Assembly: GCF_013407835.1 (NCBI RefSeq)
Contig: NZ_JACCBI010000001.1
Span: 3,587,000-3,650,999, forward strand
Direction of reading: 5' to 3'
From: Agromyces atrinae
Lineage (GTDB): Bacteria; Actinomycetota; Actinomycetes; Actinomycetales; Microbacteriaceae
Length of the DNA stretch: 64,000 nucleotides
Position 1 is the stretch's first letter, and every line of letters starts with the position of its first letter. Positions 27,179 to 36,850 of the stretch are shown here, piece after piece. Both the position numbers and the translations under genes were made by a program. The notes beneath the pieces were generated by a model that made no database searches, was not told the DNA's origin, and saw nothing but the letters and a program-made list of their open reading frames with translations.

Positions 27179-28252
27179 TCAGGCGATGCGTGCGCCCTTC
27201 GGCAGACGGCCCGCAGGGGTATCGGTGCGCCGGTAGGCGAAGAACATGAGCCCGGCGCCGAGCACAATGTGGATCGCGAGCCCGACGAACCACGACGGGA
27301 TCGTGCTGTCGTAGATGTCGCGCTGCGTCGGATACGACTCGTCGTCGCCCTCCGCGGGATTCCACGAGGCGCACTCGTCGTAGAACGACTCGAGTTCGGG
27401 CGCCTGCTGCGACGAGCGCACGGTCGTCGACAGCCAGCCGAACGCGTCGGTCGGGCTGCCGTACTCGTTCCACCGGGGCGGTACCGCGTCGGCGAGGACG
27501 ACGTAGGGGTTCGCCGCGAGGATTCCCCAGTAGTAGTCGAAGCGCGGGACCTCATAGGTGTACGTCGTCGGCTCGCCGCACACGACCTCGTCGTTCGGCC
27601 CGGCGTCGTTGTCGGTCGCGGTCCAGTCGATGGGCACGTTCGTGACGGTCACGGTGCTGCGCGTCGCGGTTCCGCCGAGCACGAAGGCGATCGGGGTGCC
27701 GATGCTGAGGACCGCGATGACGAGGTACGTCACGACGACCGAGAAGAGCGGCCGGTTCAGGATGCCGGAGAGCCCGACGCCGATCGCAGCGATGACGCCG
27801 AGCTCGATCGTGAGCACGAGCGTCGATACGGCGATCGTCACGAGAGAGACCTGGCCGAGGGCGACGGCAACGACCAGGAAGGGCATCGCCGCGGCGAGGA
27901 AGGCGAGCCCCGTGATCCACGCGGCGAGGAACTTGCCGATGAGCAGTTGCCCCGTCGTGATGAGCGTGACCTGCGTCGTCGCGAGGGTTCCCGCGTCGCG
28001 TTCGCCGTTGATGGCGTTGCCGCTCAGCGCGGGAGAGACGAGGGTCACGAGCAAGAGGACGAAGAACACGATCGTCGAGAAGATGCCGCCGCCGCCGTCA
28101 TCCCAAGCGTTCGTCGATACCCACAGCACAGCGGTCACGATGCCGACGATCACGAAGAACACGCCGAGCAGCACGTACCACGCGACACCGCGGACGCGCT
28201 GGCGGAGGTCGAGCGTGACGATGAGCCACATGCCGCGAAGGAACTCAGCCAC
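27179..28252 (-). CDS. ABC-2 type export permease
   Basis: A 357-residue membrane protein with about six hydrophobic segments. The motif GERDAGTLATTQVTLITTGQL (cytoplasmic coupling region, about 76-96) is typical of ABC-2/NatB/YhaP-like permeases. A large hydrophilic loop with two cysteines (CGEP and DECASW; about 220-315) lies before the last transmembrane helix and is probably outside the cell. It overlaps the start of its ATPase partner's 3' end by 8 bases and forms an exporter with it. The substrate is unknown. Confidence 0.85.
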   Translation of the reverse strand: MAEFLRGMWLIVTLDLRQRVRGVAWYVLLGVFFVIVGIVTAVLWVSTNAWDDGGGGIFSTIVFFVLLLVTLVSPALSGNAINGERDAGTLATTQVTLITTGQLLIGKFLAAWITGLAFLAAAMPFLVVAVALGQVSLVTIAVSTLVLTIELGVIAAIGVGLSGILNRPLFSVVVTYLVIAVLSIGTPIAFVLGGTATRSTVTVTNVPIDWTATDNDAGPNDEVVCGEPTTYTYEVPRFDYYWGILAANPYVVLADAVPPRWNEYGSPTDAFGWLSTTVRSSQQAPELESFYDECASWNPAEGDDESYPTQRDIYDSTIPSWFVGLAIHIVLGAGLMFFAYRRTDTPAGRLPKGARIA

Positions 28253-29180
28253 GGATGCCTCCCGGGGTGTTGCGACCGGAGAGGTCGAGGAACGTGTGCT
28301 CGAGATCGCCGACGACGGGAGCGAAGTGGGTGACGGGCACGCCCGCCGTCACGAGCCGCGTCAGCAGGGCGGCCGCGGCCGTGTCGCCCGAGACGGAGAC
28401 CGTCGTGCCGAGCGCATCGGTGACGGCGCCATCGCCGATCTCGGCGAGTGCGCGCTCGAGGAGGGCGGGGTCGAGTGAGCGGATGCGCCAGTCCCGAGCG
28501 CTCGTGCGGGCGCCCGCGATCGCCTCGCGGCTCGCGGTCTCACCGCGATCGAGATAGACGGCCTCGTCGGCGAACTCGTCGAGTTCGGCGAGAACGTGGC
28601 TCGAAACGAGCACGGCGGCTCCGCCCGCGGCGAGTCGCCGGATCTGGTCGCGCAGATCGACACGCGCGGCGGGGTCGAGGCCGGAGGCCGGTTCGTCGAG
28701 GAGGAGCACATCGGGGGAGTGCACGAGGCTGCGCGCGAGGCTCAGTCGCTGCTTCTGCCCGCGCGAGAGGACGCGGGTCGGGCGGTCGGCGAGTTCGTCG
28801 AGTCCGACCTCATCGATGAGTTCGGCGGCGCGGCGGGATGACTCGGAGCGCGTCATCCGATACATCCGGCCGGTCGCGACGAGGGTGTCGCGCACCGAGA
28901 GGCTCGGCCACGAGCCGAGCACGTCGGGCATCCAGCCGATGCGGGAGCGGACCGCGGCCGGATCGCTCGTCGGGTCGGCGCCGTTGATGCGGATCGATCC
29001 CGAATCGGGGCGGAGCAGAGTCGCGAGCATGAGCATGAGGGTCGTCTTGCCCGAGCCGTTCGGGCCGATGAGGCCCGTCACGCTTCCGTGTCGCACCTCG
29101 AGGCTCGCCGACCGCACGGCGTGCACGTCGCCGAACGCTCGCGCCACCGCGCTGACGTCGATGCCGATGTCTGCTGTCAC
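28245..29180 (-). CDS. ABC transporter ATP-binding protein (ABC-2 exporter)
   Basis: A 311-residue ATPase with Walker A GPNGSGKTT, signature LSRGQKQRLSLARSL (Arg replacing the usual second Gly), Walker B LLLDEPASGLD and a long C-terminal extension of about 90 residues seen in CcmA/NatA-like exporters. GTG at 29180 is chosen because GAGGGG lies 4 bases before it; an ATG at 29198 is in frame but poorly placed for ribosome binding. It is upstream of and overlaps the permease gene. A 16-bp direct repeat pair lies in its promoter region (29205-29236). Confidence 0.85.
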   Translation of the reverse strand: MTADIGIDVSAVARAFGDVHAVRSASLEVRHGSVTGLIGPNGSGKTTLMLMLATLLRPDSGSIRINGADPTSDPAAVRSRIGWMPDVLGSWPSLSVRDTLVATGRMYRMTRSESSRRAAELIDEVGLDELADRPTRVLSRGQKQRLSLARSLVHSPDVLLLDEPASGLDPAARVDLRDQIRRLAAGGAAVLVSSHVLAELDEFADEAVYLDRGETASREAIAGARTSARDWRIRSLDPALLERALAEIGDGAVTDALGTTVSVSGDTAAAALLTRLVTAGVPVTHFAPVVGDLEHTFLDLSGRNTPGGIRG

Positions 29181-29204
29181 GTCGCCCCTCGCTCGCATCC
29201 TGAT

Positions 29205-29236
29205 GGTTCGGATTCCCGTCGGTTCGGATTCCCGTC
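29205..29236. repeat. Two tandem 16-bp repeats in the promoter region of the ABC-2 operon
   Basis: GGTTCGGATTCCCGTC occurs exactly twice in a row, 25 bases upstream of the chosen ATPase start. It may be a direct-repeat regulator site or a recent slippage duplication. The rest of the 29237-29366 gap shows nothing I can name. Confidence 0.85.
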
Positions 29237-29366
29237 GACCCTAACCGGTGTGAGTGACCGAACGGAGGTACGCCGCGTGGGCAATGCATGTTCGTTCGAT
29301 GGTCGACTCGTGAACGGCTCGCGCGAAGAACCGCAGCTTGCTGCGGCCGTTCGAGCCCCACGCGAG

Positions 29367-29414
29367 GGATCAGAAGGGCGGCGGATCAGAAGGGCGGCGG
29401 ATCAGAAGGGCGGA
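29367..29414. repeat. Three tandem 16-bp repeats spanning the HNH gene stop codon
   Basis: GGATCAGAAGGGCGGC occurs three times in a row, the last copy ending in A instead of C. Read on the minus strand, each copy contains TTCTGA; the first one met supplies the stop of the HNH gene. The array is outside a CRISPR pattern because there are no spacers. Confidence 0.85.
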
Positions 29415-31015
29415 TTCTCGGGCAGGACGCCGCGCGTTCCGTCGGGCGGAGTCGGCGGCGGTGTTTGCCGCAAGCGCGGTGATGGTGATTCGTCGTGTGG
29501 TGATTCGTCGGGTGGCGCTCCGGTCTGGCGCGGGCGCAGGGGCATGGCGTTGGTAGGGAACGTTGTGTAGGTATGGCCGAGGGGTGAGGTCCAGGTGAGT
29601 GTGCCGTCGCTCGTGCTGTCGCCGCTGGTGGTGTGGGTGGCGGTCCATCCGGTGTGGTGTTTGAGGGTGTGGTGTTTGCGGCAGAGGTGCGCGAGGTTGT
29701 CGAGGGTGGTGGGTCCGCCGTGTTGCCAGTCGGTGGTGTGGTCGATGTCGGCGGTGAGGGCGGGTTGGTTGCAGCCGGGGAAGCGGCAGGTGGTGTCGCG
29801 GTGCTGGAGTGCGGCGCGGAGGTCGGGTGGGACGGTGTAGCGGTCGCGTCCGACGGAGAGGGTGGTGCCGGTTTCGGGGTGGGTGAGGATGCGGATGCAG
29901 CTTGTCGCGTCGCCGGCGAGTTCCCGGGCGGTCTCGATGGGGATGGGTCCGTAGCCGTCGAGGGTCGCGGGTTCGTCGGTGTGTCCGAGGAGGGTGAGTG
30001 CGGGCACGGTGATCATCACGGTCGGCCGCGGCCCCCGGCGGCGTCGTGGTGCGGTGGTGGGGTTCGTGGGCTCGTTGGTCTGCGGTGTCCCGGTGAGGAG
30101 GTCGATGAAGACGTCGGTGCGGAGTTGGGTGAGGGTGCGGGTCTCGTCGTCCGCGGTGGCGAGGTGTCCGGCGATGTCGGAGAGGCGGGTGTCGATCGTG
30201 ATCGCGGTCGCGGCGGGCAGGTAGGCGTTCAGCCAGGACATGCCGTCGTGCGTGTGCGTGAGCCCGACGCGTCGTTTCGCGACTGCGCTCTGGTGGCGGG
30301 TGGTGATCGAGTCGGGGTGCAGGCGTTCACGCAGGGTGCGGGCGCGACGCTGCAGTTGCGGGGGAGTCGAGCTTTCCGCGATGGGAAGAACGGCATCGAT
30401 GAACGCGGCACGGTGTTCGCCGGGGAGAGAGGAGGTGTGGTCGAGGAGGATCTGCGCTTGCCGGAACCCGAGCCGCCCCGCAGCGACATGGTCGAGGAGG
30501 GTGGGGGTGTCGGTGTGGAAACGTTCCGCGTCGTCGAGACGCATCTGGATGAGCCGTTCGGATACGGTCAGTGCGCACGCGATCTCCGCGATGAGGGATC
30601 GGCGCGCCATCTCGATATCGCGCGACGTTCCCCGCGTCGGCTCGGCAGCCTCGATCGCATCGGTCGTGGCGGCCATGCGGGCCAGGACCCGGGCGCGGTC
30701 GGCCGCGATGCGGTTCTCCTCCGCCTCGAGCTGCTGCAGGGTACGCAGATCGAACTTGAGCGACGCCCGCGGCGACCATCCCGCACCATGGGGTAAACCC
30801 GACGAAGCAGAAGTGATGGGGTGTGCGTCATCGGCGACGTCGTCGTCGGCCCGCCACTCAGCGATGAGTCGCTCGGCAACGGCCCGCTCGGCGGCGGTGA
30901 GCGGCGGATCGAACCCGTCCTCGTCGCACGCCATATCGATGTCGACCTCGAGCAGGACCGGCAGCGAAGACACACCATGGGCGCCGGGGCCGGGGGGAGT
31001 GTGCCGTGCTGTCAT
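29402..31015 (-). CDS. DUF222 / HNH endonuclease-domain protein
   Basis: A 537-residue protein of the DUF222-HNH type that is multi-copy in many Microbacteriaceae and Mycobacteriaceae. The middle region (about 80-300) is the DUF222 helical domain. The C-terminal HNH nuclease reads CRFPGCNQPALTADIDHTTD then HGGPTTLDNLAHLCRKHH (about 425-465), with the paired Cys/His zinc and catalytic residues present. These proteins are often linked to selfish or repeat-prone loci, but no function is established. The ATG at 31015 (MTARHTPPGPG) is chosen; the frame stays open for 190 further codons upstream but those overlap another gene. The stop lies in a triplicated 16-bp repeat. Confidence 0.88.
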   Translation of the reverse strand: MTARHTPPGPGAHGVSSLPVLLEVDIDMACDEDGFDPPLTAAERAVAERLIAEWRADDDVADDAHPITSASSGLPHGAGWSPRASLKFDLRTLQQLEAEENRIAADRARVLARMAATTDAIEAAEPTRGTSRDIEMARRSLIAEIACALTVSERLIQMRLDDAERFHTDTPTLLDHVAAGRLGFRQAQILLDHTSSLPGEHRAAFIDAVLPIAESSTPPQLQRRARTLRERLHPDSITTRHQSAVAKRRVGLTHTHDGMSWLNAYLPAATAITIDTRLSDIAGHLATADDETRTLTQLRTDVFIDLLTGTPQTNEPTNPTTAPRRRRGPRPTVMITVPALTLLGHTDEPATLDGYGPIPIETARELAGDATSCIRILTHPETGTTLSVGRDRYTVPPDLRAALQHRDTTCRFPGCNQPALTADIDHTTDWQHGGPTTLDNLAHLCRKHHTLKHHTGWTATHTTSGDSTSDGTLTWTSPLGHTYTTFPTNAMPLRPRQTGAPPDESPHDESPSPRLRQTPPPTPPDGTRGVLPENPPF

Positions 31016-31110
31016 GAGACAACTCTGCAGGCAACCACCGACACTCCCGCGATGAGCCGTCGGACGCGGTCGACAGCCGGATCCACCAGCATCCTGCGCG
31101 GAGACCGCGC

Positions 31111-31572
31111 TCACCCCCGACGCGCCACCGCAAGCGATCGGGCGATCATGAGCGAGGCGGGGATGTGCCCTGCCGCAAGGACGACGGCTGAGCCGACGAC
31201 CCACACGTTGCTCAGGCCGAGCCCCGTGGCCGCGAAGACGATCACTGGCGTGATCGCCATCGGCACCGGAACGCCCCAGAACGGCCCGTACAACGCCGTG
31301 ACCGGTCGCCCGCTGATCAGGTACCGAGCCCAGAGCAGGTAGTACGCGACGAGTCCGACCAGAACCGGGATCGCCCACCACCCGTGCACGGCGCCGGGCT
31401 CGGTGATCACCGGCACCACGGCGCACAACGCCTGACCGGCTCGCTCGACACCGCTGAGGATCGGCGGAATCCGAGTGCTCGGGAAACCCTCTCGGGGCGG
31501 AAACACGAGCACGAGCAGGTTGGGAAGGATGACGGCGAGCGACACCACGAGCCCGAGCACTGAGAACCCCAC
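31111..31572 (-). CDS. Small integral membrane protein, 153 residues
   Basis: I do not recognise a named family. Four hydrophobic segments are visible: about 3-25 (VLGLVVSLAVILPNLLVLVF), 64-85, 105-122 and 124-143. The sequence FPPREGFPST between the first two is probably a loop. A GTG start at 31572 is preceded by a good GGAAGGGGGTGAC ribosome-binding region. It lies upstream of the HNH gene on the same strand and divergent from hisS. It may be a YIP1/DUF-type small membrane protein, but no motif decides this. Confidence 0.7.
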   Translation of the reverse strand: MGFSVLGLVVSLAVILPNLLVLVFPPREGFPSTRIPPILSGVERAGQALCAVVPVITEPGAVHGWWAIPVLVGLVAYYLLWARYLISGRPVTALYGPFWGVPVPMAITPVIVFAATGLGLSNVWVVGSAVVLAAGHIPASLMIARSLAVARRG

Positions 31573-31679
31573 GCGTCACCCCCTTCCTGGGTCGTCGGAA
31601 GTTTCCCACACGCGCCAGCCCCGACCGCCGCTGACATCACCAGCAAACCCCACCCGCGCGATCCTGGAAGAATGGGCGC

Positions 31680-32933
31680 ATGGCCCAGACCGTCACTCCG
31701 CCGCGCGGCATGCGCGACTTCCTCCCCGCTGAGAAGGCTCGTCGTGAGCGCGCTCTCGCCGTCATCCGTCGCTCGTACGCCGCGCGCGGATTCGACGAGA
31801 TCGAGACGCCCGTCGTCGAGGACTCGGCGCGACTGCACGCGGGGCTCGGCGGAGACAACGAGAAGCTCGCCTTCGCGGTCATGCGCCGCGCGCTCACGAG
31901 TGACGACCTCGCGGCCGCCGCGGCATCCGGCGATGCCCTCGCCCTCGCCGACCTCGGCCTCCGATTCGACCTCACGGTGCCCCTCGCACGCTTCTACGCG
32001 ACCCACCGCGCCGCTCTGCCGCCCGTGTTTCGCTCGGTGCAGATCGCACCCGTGTGGCGTGCCGAGCGCCCGCAGAAGGGCCGCTACCGCCAGTTCGTGC
32101 AGTGCGACATCGACATCATCGGCGAGGCAGGACCGCTCGCCGAGCTCGAGCTTCTCGAGGCGACACTCGCGACCCTGGCCGACCTGGGGCTCACCGAGTG
32201 CGTCATCCGCATCAACGACCGCCGCATCCTCTCGACGCTCCTCGCTCACTGGGGCGTGCCGGAGGATGCCCGTGAGCGCGCGCTCATCACGATCGACAAG
32301 CTCGACAAGATCGGTGCGCAGGGCGTCGCCGACGAGCTCGCCGCCTCGGGCGTGACCGCCGGTGGAGTCGCCGAGACCCTCGACGCCATCGCGAACGCCG
32401 GGTGGGAGCTTCTCGACGCCGGCGCACCCGCCTGGCTCGACGAAGCCGCCTACGCCGACCTGCTCGCCCTGCGCGCCGCCCTCCCCGGCGCCGAACTCGT
32501 CTTCGACCCGACCCTCGTGCGCGGCATGGGTTACTACACGGGCACGATCTTCGAGATCGCGCACCCCGGCTTCGGCTACTCGCTCGGCGGCGGCGGACGC
32601 TACGACAACATGATCGGCCGATTCCTCGGGCAGAGTGTTCCCGCGTGCGGGTTCTCGATCGGTTTCGAGCGCATCGTCGACCTCGTCTCTCTCGACGAGG
32701 ACGGCGCGGCCGACTCGGTCGTGCTCGTCTATGACCGCGATGTCGCGCTTCCCTCCCTCCTCGCGCTCAAGTCCGACCTCGTCGCAGCGGGCCGCCGCGT
32801 GCGGCTCGAGAAGCGCGTGAAGAACCAGCGCGCACTCCTCGAACGCATTGCCGCCGACGGCTTCGACGCGTACGCCTTCGTCTCGGCGGACACCCCCGAC
32901 GCGGCATCCCTCGACTTCCGCCCGTTCGCCTGA
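31680..32933 (+). CDS. hisS: Histidyl-tRNA synthetase
   Basis: A 417-residue class II synthetase. PPRGMRDFLP opens motif 1; RFDLTVPLARF and the motif 2 region RSVQIAPVWRAERPQKGRYR followed by EFVQ-like RQFVQCDID are present. The histidine-specific LVRGMGYYTGTIFE (about 278-291) and motif 3 SLGGGGRYD...CGFSIGFER are intact, followed by an anticodon-binding domain (about 335-417). Presence of the full histidine-specific motifs argues for a real synthetase and against the HisZ regulatory paralogue. The gene starts 107 bases from the divergent membrane-protein gene. Confidence 0.9.
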   Translation: MAQTVTPPRGMRDFLPAEKARRERALAVIRRSYAARGFDEIETPVVEDSARLHAGLGGDNEKLAFAVMRRALTSDDLAAAAASGDALALADLGLRFDLTVPLARFYATHRAALPPVFRSVQIAPVWRAERPQKGRYRQFVQCDIDIIGEAGPLAELELLEATLATLADLGLTECVIRINDRRILSTLLAHWGVPEDARERALITIDKLDKIGAQGVADELAASGVTAGGVAETLDAIANAGWELLDAGAPAWLDEAAYADLLALRAALPGAELVFDPTLVRGMGYYTGTIFEIAHPGFGYSLGGGGRYDNMIGRFLGQSVPACGFSIGFERIVDLVSLDEDGAADSVVLVYDRDVALPSLLALKSDLVAAGRRVRLEKRVKNQRALLERIAADGFDAYAFVSADTPDAASLDFRPFA

Positions 32934-32993
32934 GTCGGCCCGCCGACGGGTCGTCGCGAGCGCAGACGGCTCGCGAACAACGGATGACGGTGA

Positions 32994-34373
<1,380 letters not shown>

Positions 34374-34381
34374 TCGTCACG

Positions 34382-34412
34382 CAGAGGGAGGGCCGACGCG
34401 GCCCTCCCTCTG
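34382..34412 (+). terminator. Terminator after eno
   Basis: CAGAGGGAGGGCC (34382-34394) and GGCCCTCCCTCTG (34400-34412) form a perfect 13-bp stem with a 5-base loop, followed by TTGCGTTT. It lies 8 bases after the eno stop. Confidence 0.88.
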
Positions 34413-34479
34413 TTGCGTTTCCGGGCACGGAGATCTCGAGCACTGAAGTTTCCAGACCACGGAAAGAGGGGTGGATGCC

Positions 34480-35028
34480 ATGGCACGACGTCCCTCGCGC
34501 TCCGCGCCCGACGTCCGCCGTGAGAGCGAGTCGGTGCAGACCGGCTGGCTCAGCGGCATCCGTTTCTCGGGCTTCACCATCATCATGTTCGGCATCATCG
34601 TGCTCGCCGTGGTCGTGCTCGCGCCGAGCCTCAAGGTCTACGCCGAGCAGCGCGCGCAGATCGTCGCGCTCGCGGCCGATGTCGCCGCGAAGAACGCGCA
34701 GGTCGACGATCTGACCGCCGAACGCGAGCGGTGGAACGACACGACCTACATCCAGACCCAGGCGCGTGAACGCCTCTACTTCGTGAAGCCCGGCGAGGTG
34801 AGCTACCTCGTCGTCAACGACCTGCCGCCCGAGAGTGCGGACGGCGAGGCCGCGCCGATCTCCGACACGGTCGAAGAGACGCGGCCCGATTGGATGCGCA
34901 CGCTCCTCGCCTCCGTCGTCACCGCGGGTCTCGCGCCCGCGCCCGGCGACGCCGAGCAGCCTGCCGACACTGCGCCTGCCGACACCGCCCCCGCAGACAC
35001 CGCCCCCGCCGAGGGAGACACCCCATGA
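34480..35028 (+). CDS. ftsB: FtsB/DivIC-type septum formation initiator protein
   Basis: A 182-residue bitopic cell-division protein. An N-terminal cytoplasmic region (about 1-25) precedes one transmembrane helix (GFTIIMFGIIVLAVVVLAP, about 27-50) and a coiled coil (about 52-88, ending WNDTTYIQTQARERLYFVKPGE). This ordering is typical of actinobacterial FtsB/DivIC. The tail has PADTA repeated three times. ATG 34480 is preferred because GAGGGG lies 8 bases upstream; an upstream GTG at 34471 has no space for a ribosome-binding site. It overlaps the DUF501 gene by an ATGA junction. Confidence 0.88.
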   Translation: MARRPSRSAPDVRRESESVQTGWLSGIRFSGFTIIMFGIIVLAVVVLAPSLKVYAEQRAQIVALAADVAAKNAQVDDLTAERERWNDTTYIQTQARERLYFVKPGEVSYLVVNDLPPESADGEAAPISDTVEETRPDWMRTLLASVVTAGLAPAPGDAEQPADTAPADTAPADTAPAEGDTP

Positions 35029-35546
35029 CCCGACCGCCCTTCGACGCGGTGAGCGAGCGCGACATCGCGATCGTGTCCGCGCAGCTCGGCCGCCCCGCAC
35101 GCAACGTCATCGGCATCCCTGCTCGGTGCGTGTGCGGTGCACCGACGGTCGTCGCGACCGCTCCGCGCCTCGCCGACGGCACGCCGTTCCCGACCCTCTA
35201 CTACTTGTCGCACCCCGCCGCGACGGCGTCGCTCTCGTACCTCGAGGCCGCGCACCACATGGTCGAGTACCAGGCGCTCCTCGCCGATGACGACGAGCTG
35301 CGTGCGGGCTACGAGCAGGCTCACCGCGACTACCTCGCCGACCGCGAGGGCATCCTCGTCGTGCCCGAGATCGCGGGCTTCTCGGCCGGAGGCATGCCGA
35401 CCCGCGTCAAGTGCCTGCACGCGCTCGCCGCCCACGCGCTCTCGGCCGGCCCCGGGGCGAACCCCATCGGAGACCTCGCACTCGCGCAGGCCACCTGGAG
35501 CCCCGCGGTCTGCGAGTGCGTCGACTACGGGATCGATTCGGCGTGA
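35025..35546 (+). CDS. DUF501 domain-containing protein
   Basis: A 173-residue protein matching the actinobacterial DUF501 family (RPARNVIGIPARCVCGAPTVVATAPRL; YYLSHP; EAAHHMVEYQ; AGFSAGGMPTRVKCLHALAAHAL, given here in parts). Conserved cysteines and histidines (CVCG, KCLH, CECVDYG) suggest a metal site, but no function is known. It overlaps ftsB by 4 bases and the S8 protease by a GTGA junction. In M. tuberculosis the corresponding position (Rv1025) is followed by ppx; here a protease and a dehydrogenase separate the two. Confidence 0.88.
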   Translation: MTRPPFDAVSERDIAIVSAQLGRPARNVIGIPARCVCGAPTVVATAPRLADGTPFPTLYYLSHPAATASLSYLEAAHHMVEYQALLADDDELRAGYEQAHRDYLADREGILVVPEIAGFSAGGMPTRVKCLHALAAHALSAGPGANPIGDLALAQATWSPAVCECVDYGIDSA

Positions 35547-36808
35547 AGCGCGCCCGCGTCCGAGGCATCCGCGTTGCCGCCGTCGCCGTCCTGAGCCTCG
35601 CGTTCGTGACGGTCGGCTCGAGCGCTGCGCACGCCGACCTCGTTCGCGACTACCAGTACTGGCTCAGCGACTACGGCTTCACGACGGCGTGGAACACCTC
35701 GCGCGGCGACGGCGTCACGGTCGCCGTGATCGACACGGGCGTCGACGGAACGGTCGCCGAGATGCAGGGCGCGATCGTCGGCGGCACGGATGTCTCCGGG
35801 ATCGGCTCCCCGAACGGCCAGACGCCCGTCGGAACGGATGACTCGCACGGCACGATGGTCGCCGGGCTCCTCGCGGGCCGAGGCTCAGGGCCGGGCAACG
35901 GCGTCATCGGTGTGGCTCCCGACGCCGACCTCCTCACGATCTCGGTCGCCTTCGGCGCGAACACGGGTGCGACGAGCGACAACGACACCCAGATCGCCGA
36001 GGCCGTGCGCTGGGCCGTCGACAACGGCGCCGACGTCATCAACATGTCGCTCACGCGGAACACCGCGGACTGGCCCGAGAGCTGGGACGACGCGTTCATG
36101 TACGCGTTCGAGAACGACGTCGTCATCGTCGCCGCCGCGGGCAACCGCGGTGCGGGAACGACGGCCGTCGGAGCGCCGGCGACGATCCCCGGCGTGCTCA
36201 CCGTCGCGGGTGTGAACCGCGACAAGGTGGCGAGCTTCGACGCGTCATCGCAGGGCATCACGATCGGCGTCGCCGCCCCGAGCGAAGACCTCGTCGGCGT
36301 CATCCCGGGCGGAAGCTACGTGAAGTGGAACGGCACGAGCGGTGCCGCGCCGCTCGTCTCGGGTCTCGTCGCCCTCGTGCGTGCGGCGTACCCCGACCTC
36401 GACGCGGGCAACGTCATCAACCGCATCACCGCGACCGCCGACCTGAACGGTCACGAGGCGGGCGGGCCGATCTACGGCTACGGACTGATCAACCCGCCGG
36501 GCGCGTTGACGGCCGATGTGCCGCTCGTCGACAAGGACCCTGCCGCCGAGCTCGCCGAGTGGATTCGCGTGCACCGGCGGGCCGATGTGCCGCCGGATCA
36601 GTCGGGCGAGACTCCCGTGCCGCAAGAGATCGTGCCCATCAAAGATCCGCCGCTTCCGCGTGCCGCGAACGAGGCTTCCCTGTTCCCGACGACGTGGACG
36701 CTCACCTATATCACGCTTCCGCTCGTCGTGGTCACGGGATTTGGTACGCTAGCAGCGCTGTTGGGCATCGGCGCCACTCGGCAACTCAAGCGAGCCGCAC
36801 GCGAATAG
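35543..36808 (+). CDS. Exported S8 (subtilisin/mycosin-like) serine protease with C-terminal membrane anchor
   Basis: A 421-residue protein starting at a GTG that overlaps DUF501 by GTGA. A Sec signal peptide covers about 1-31 (cleavage near AHA-DLV). The catalytic triad is Asp64 (VIDTGVDG), His102 (SHGTMVAG) and a Ser near 266 (NGTSGAAP), with the oxyanion Asn in AAAGN. A linker rich in Pro at about 370-385 is followed by a C-terminal transmembrane helix (TLTYITLPLVVVTGFGTLAA) and a short basic tail. The layout is that of type VII mycosins, but no ESX genes are near, so it probably processes another surface substrate. It lies in the ftsB operon; a link to the cell envelope is inference. Confidence 0.88.
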   Translation: MKRARVRGIRVAAVAVLSLAFVTVGSSAAHADLVRDYQYWLSDYGFTTAWNTSRGDGVTVAVIDTGVDGTVAEMQGAIVGGTDVSGIGSPNGQTPVGTDDSHGTMVAGLLAGRGSGPGNGVIGVAPDADLLTISVAFGANTGATSDNDTQIAEAVRWAVDNGADVINMSLTRNTADWPESWDDAFMYAFENDVVIVAAAGNRGAGTTAVGAPATIPGVLTVAGVNRDKVASFDASSQGITIGVAAPSEDLVGVIPGGSYVKWNGTSGAAPLVSGLVALVRAAYPDLDAGNVINRITATADLNGHEAGGPIYGYGLINPPGALTADVPLVDKDPAAELAEWIRVHRRADVPPDQSGETPVPQEIVPIKDPPLPRAANEASLFPTTWTLTYITLPLVVVTGFGTLAALLGIGATRQLKRAARE

Positions 36809-36850
36809 CGTGGTCTCGCACAGAAAGTATTTACGAGGAGTTCATTCACC

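Noticed and set aside
29367..29414. Start of a CRISPR array
   Set aside because: The units are directly adjacent 16-mers without spacers, and no cas genes are present.
31016..31609. N-terminal extension of the HNH protein of about 190 residues
   Set aside because: The extension is opposite no family motif, is Arg-rich, and overlaps the small membrane-protein gene at 31111-31572; the ATG at 31015 starts the expected DUF222 leader.
31680..32933. HisZ (ATP phosphoribosyltransferase regulatory subunit) instead of hisS
   Set aside because: The histidine-specific motif LVRGMGYYTG, motif 2 and the anticodon-binding domain are all present, as expected of a true synthetase.
35543..36808. Type VII secretion (ESX) locus marked by a mycosin
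   Set aside because: Only the protease is present; there are no EccB, EccC, EccD or EsxA/B-like genes in the window.
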